This document shows positions 62,506 to 64,000 of a stretch of 64,000 bases of DNA, piece by piece. The stretch lies in NCBI GenBank assembly GCA_965238025.1, contig OZ250162.1:3348001-3412000 (forward strand). Direction: 5' to 3'. Each line of letters starts with the position of its first letter. The first letter of the stretch is position 1. The notes beneath the pieces are model-generated. The model had not been told where the DNA came from. It ran no database searches and was given only the letters and a program-made list of their open reading frames with translations. This DNA is from Pelagihabitans sp965238025 (lineage in GTDB: Bacteria > Bacteroidota > Bacteroidia > Flavobacteriales > Flavobacteriaceae). Both the position numbers and the translations under genes were made by a program.

Positions 62506-63644
62506 TAACGACTTTAATGGAAAATATTCAGTTGAACACTATCGAAGAGGCCATTGCCGATATTCGAGAGGGAAAAGTAATTATCGTTGTAGACGATGAA
62601 AATCGGGAAAACGAGGGTGACTTTTTAGCGGCTGCCGAATTGGCTACTCCGGAAACGGTAAATTTTATGGCTACCCATGGCAAAGGGCTTATTTGTGCTC
62701 CCTTAACAGAGGGTCGCTGTAAGGAGTTGGGGTTGCATATGATGGTCAGTCACAATACCGATCCTCTGGAAACGGCTTTTACGGTATCGGTTGATTTGCG
62801 TGGTGGTGGCGTTACCACGGGTATTTCTGCTTCGGATCGGGCAAAAACGGTATGCGCACTTACGAACGCAGATACCAAACCCCATGATTTGGCGCGTCCA
62901 GGCCATATTTTCCCATTAGTGGCGAAAGAGGGAGGAGTGCTCCGAAGAACAGGGCATACCGAGGCTGCTATCGATTTTGCACGCTTGGCAGGTTTGAAGC
63001 CAGCGGGAATTATTGTTGAAATTATGAATGACGATGGCAGTATGGCCAGATTGCCACAACTCGTGGAGGTTGCTAAAAAATTTGATCTTAAAATCGTTTC
63101 CATTGAATCGTTGATAGCATATCGAATGGAACACGATAGCCTTATCGAAAAGGCAGCAGATTTTGATATTACTACGCGTTTCGGAAAATTTAGACTGCGG
63201 GCGTACCAGCAGACGACGAATAACAGAGTTCATATTGCCTTGACCAAGGGAACTTGGAATAAAGACGATAGGGTACTTACCCGGATCAATTCCACCTTGG
63301 TAAACAATGATGTTTTGGGAACCTTGACCCACAATGAGGATAAAATATTGGAAGACATGTTCAATGCCATCAATAAAGAAGGTAAGGGGGCTATTGTCTT
63401 TATCAATCAGGATTCTGAATCGTTAAACCTGTTATCCCGATTGGGAGAATTAAAAGAACTGCAAAAAGAAGGGGTTTTTAGGGCGCCAAAAATAGACATG
63501 GATAACCGCGACTTTGGTATAGGGGCACAGATATTACATGACCTAAATATCTCCAAAATAAGAATGTTGACCAATAGCCAACAGGCCAGAAGGATTGGAA
63601 TTGTGGGTTATGGGCTGGAGATTGTGGATTATGTGGCGTATTAG
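62502..63644 (+). CDS. ribB: 3,4-dihydroxy-2-butanone 4-phosphate synthase with degenerate GTP cyclohydrolase II-like domain
   Basis: A 380-residue RibBA-like protein. The RibB half (about 10-210) keeps the active-site DDENRENEGDF, THGKGLICAP and TGHTEAAIDF motifs. The RibA-like half (about 220-380) keeps the fold outline (RVHIALTKG, INSTLVNNDVLGTLTHNEDK) but has none of the three zinc Cys of the C-x10-C-x-C site; these positions read Thr, Thr and Asn or similar. RibB should be active, while GTP cyclohydrolase II activity should be absent. Overlaps the LptG-like gene by four bases. A separate active RibA is expected elsewhere in the genome. Confidence 0.88.
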   Translation: MITTLMENIQLNTIEEAIADIREGKVIIVVDDENRENEGDFLAAAELATPETVNFMATHGKGLICAPLTEGRCKELGLHMMVSHNTDPLETAFTVSVDLRGGGVTTGISASDRAKTVCALTNADTKPHDLARPGHIFPLVAKEGGVLRRTGHTEAAIDFARLAGLKPAGIIVEIMNDDGSMARLPQLVEVAKKFDLKIVSIESLIAYRMEHDSLIEKAADFDITTRFGKFRLRAYQQTTNNRVHIALTKGTWNKDDRVLTRINSTLVNNDVLGTLTHNEDKILEDMFNAINKEGKGAIVFINQDSESLNLLSRLGELKELQKEGVFRAPKIDMDNRDFGIGAQILHDLNISKIRMLTNSQQARRIGIVGYGLEIVDYVAY

Positions 63645-64000
63645 TTGTTTGAAGAACAAACTTTCCGATATTTTTCCACACAAGGTTCAAAACAAAGATA
63701 GGCAAGTGTCAAGAACCCGCCATTCTGTTCAAAATCATTCTCCCAATCAGACGGATAGCTACAATCATCCGGTTTAAACTTTGAATTCTCCAGAGAATAG
63801 GTTCCTGTGCTTGGTTCATCAGCCTCAATGGATACATCGCATAAACTACCATTTGATGTTATGGTACCGTCGCTATGGAAGGTGACCGTTTTATTGCTTT
63901 CCACTTTTCTAAATGTTCCGCTTCCATCACCTGGGTCAATGTATGTTTCTATTAGTTGCCACTCTCCCATTAATTCTAAGTCTGAACTACAATCGTCATC
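63641..64000 (-). CDS. lipocalin-like exported protein, 5' end outside window
   Basis: The C-terminal 119 residues of a lipocalin-like protein. The stop is near 63641 and the reading frame runs open to the window's right edge, so the N terminus, presumably with a lipoprotein signal, is missing. The visible part begins CSSDLELMGEWQLIETYIDP, followed by the strands VTFHSDGTITSN and GTYSLENSKF, as in lipocalin-like domain proteins common in Flavobacteria. Four or five Cys suggest disulfides. An internal ATG at MGEW is not the true start. It overlaps ribB by four bases at its 3' end. Confidence 0.6.
   Translation of the reverse strand, partial: DDDCSSDLELMGEWQLIETYIDPGDGSGTFRKVESNKTVTFHSDGTITSNGSLCDVSIEADEPSTGTYSLENSKFKPDDCSYPSDWENDFEQNGGFLTLAYLCFEPCVEKYRKVCSSNN

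Noticed and set aside
1..64000. tRNA, rRNA, CRISPR array or insertion sequence
   Set aside because: Intergenic regions were scanned for tRNA T-arm patterns, regular direct repeats with spacers and transposase frames; none was found.

Overview
The window looks like a chromosomal segment from a marine-type member of the Flavobacteriaceae (Bacteroidota). Signs of this are: a short 287-residue housekeeping sigma factor of the Bacteroidota type; perfect TAnnTTTG -7 promoter elements in front of several genes; start regions without an obvious Shine-Dalgarno; a TonB-dependent receptor with an STN domain next to DUF4249 and MG2-like secreted proteins; a small GldL-like membrane protein; and the gene run tpx, dgkA, ftsK, lolA, lptG-like, ribB. 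I saw no rRNA, tRNA, CRISPR array or intact insertion sequence. Base composition is moderately AT-rich throughout, and by eye the SEFIR/TIR gene near the left end is the most AT-rich.

Layout. 1-7.7 kb is a mixed accessory-like stretch: ABM-like protein, O-methyltransferase, MEST-like hydrolase, SEFIR/TIR protein flanked by two related copies of a glycosyltransferase 3' end, the glycosyltransferase itself, a superfamily 2 helicase and a DUF6155-like protein. 7.9-9.1 kb holds rpoD and, facing it across a shared bidirectional terminator, two tandem paralogous microproteins of 32-33 residues. 9.3-19.2 kb is a tight six-gene minus-strand operon: hybrid histidine kinase, stand-alone receiver, HEAT-repeat membrane protein, family 2 glycosyltransferase, LtaS-like membrane protein with TPRs, and a TPR plus YaiO outer-membrane barrel. 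19.4-33 kb is mostly single metabolic genes: dipeptidase, thioesterase, DUF72, LolA-like, BNR-repeat protein, DUF2461, cysE-cysM, an Nramp-like transporter, a nuclease-like plus membrane protein pair, and a Tat-exported aminotransferase. 33.2-49.4 kb is a long minus-strand block: ComM/YifB; an STN-TonB receptor locus with DUF4249, MG2-like and small secreted proteins plus the remnant of a second DUF4249 gene; penicillin acylase; DsbD; TilS; a lipase-like hydrolase; and PabB. 49.6-57 kb carries an acyltransferase, lpd, small exported proteins, and an Lrp regulator divergent from methionine gamma-lyase and NhaC. 56.9-63.6 kb is the conserved tpx-dgkA-ftsK-lolA-lptG-ribB run. The window ends inside a lipocalin-like gene.

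How the genes may work together. The best candidate for an undescribed system is the 9.3-19.2 kb operon. Its parts match those of a synthase-dependent exopolysaccharide exporter of the cellulose type: a processive glycosyltransferase with QRDRW, an alkaline-phosphatase-superfamily membrane partner analogous to BcsG, and a TPR plus outer-membrane barrel analogous to BcsC. No PilZ domain or other c-di-GMP input is visible. In its place stand a soluble hybrid kinase ending in an HPt domain, a receiver with no output domain, and a HEAT-repeat protein with a repeated beta-strand-like motif, suggesting direct phospho-control of the exporter by protein contact. The LtaS-like member appears to have lost its nucleophile and one metal ligand. 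Other points of interest are the twin microproteins, the SEFIR protein and its flanking repeats, the decayed DUF4249 copy, the Nramp homologue without metal-binding residues, and the RibA-like domain without zinc cysteines.
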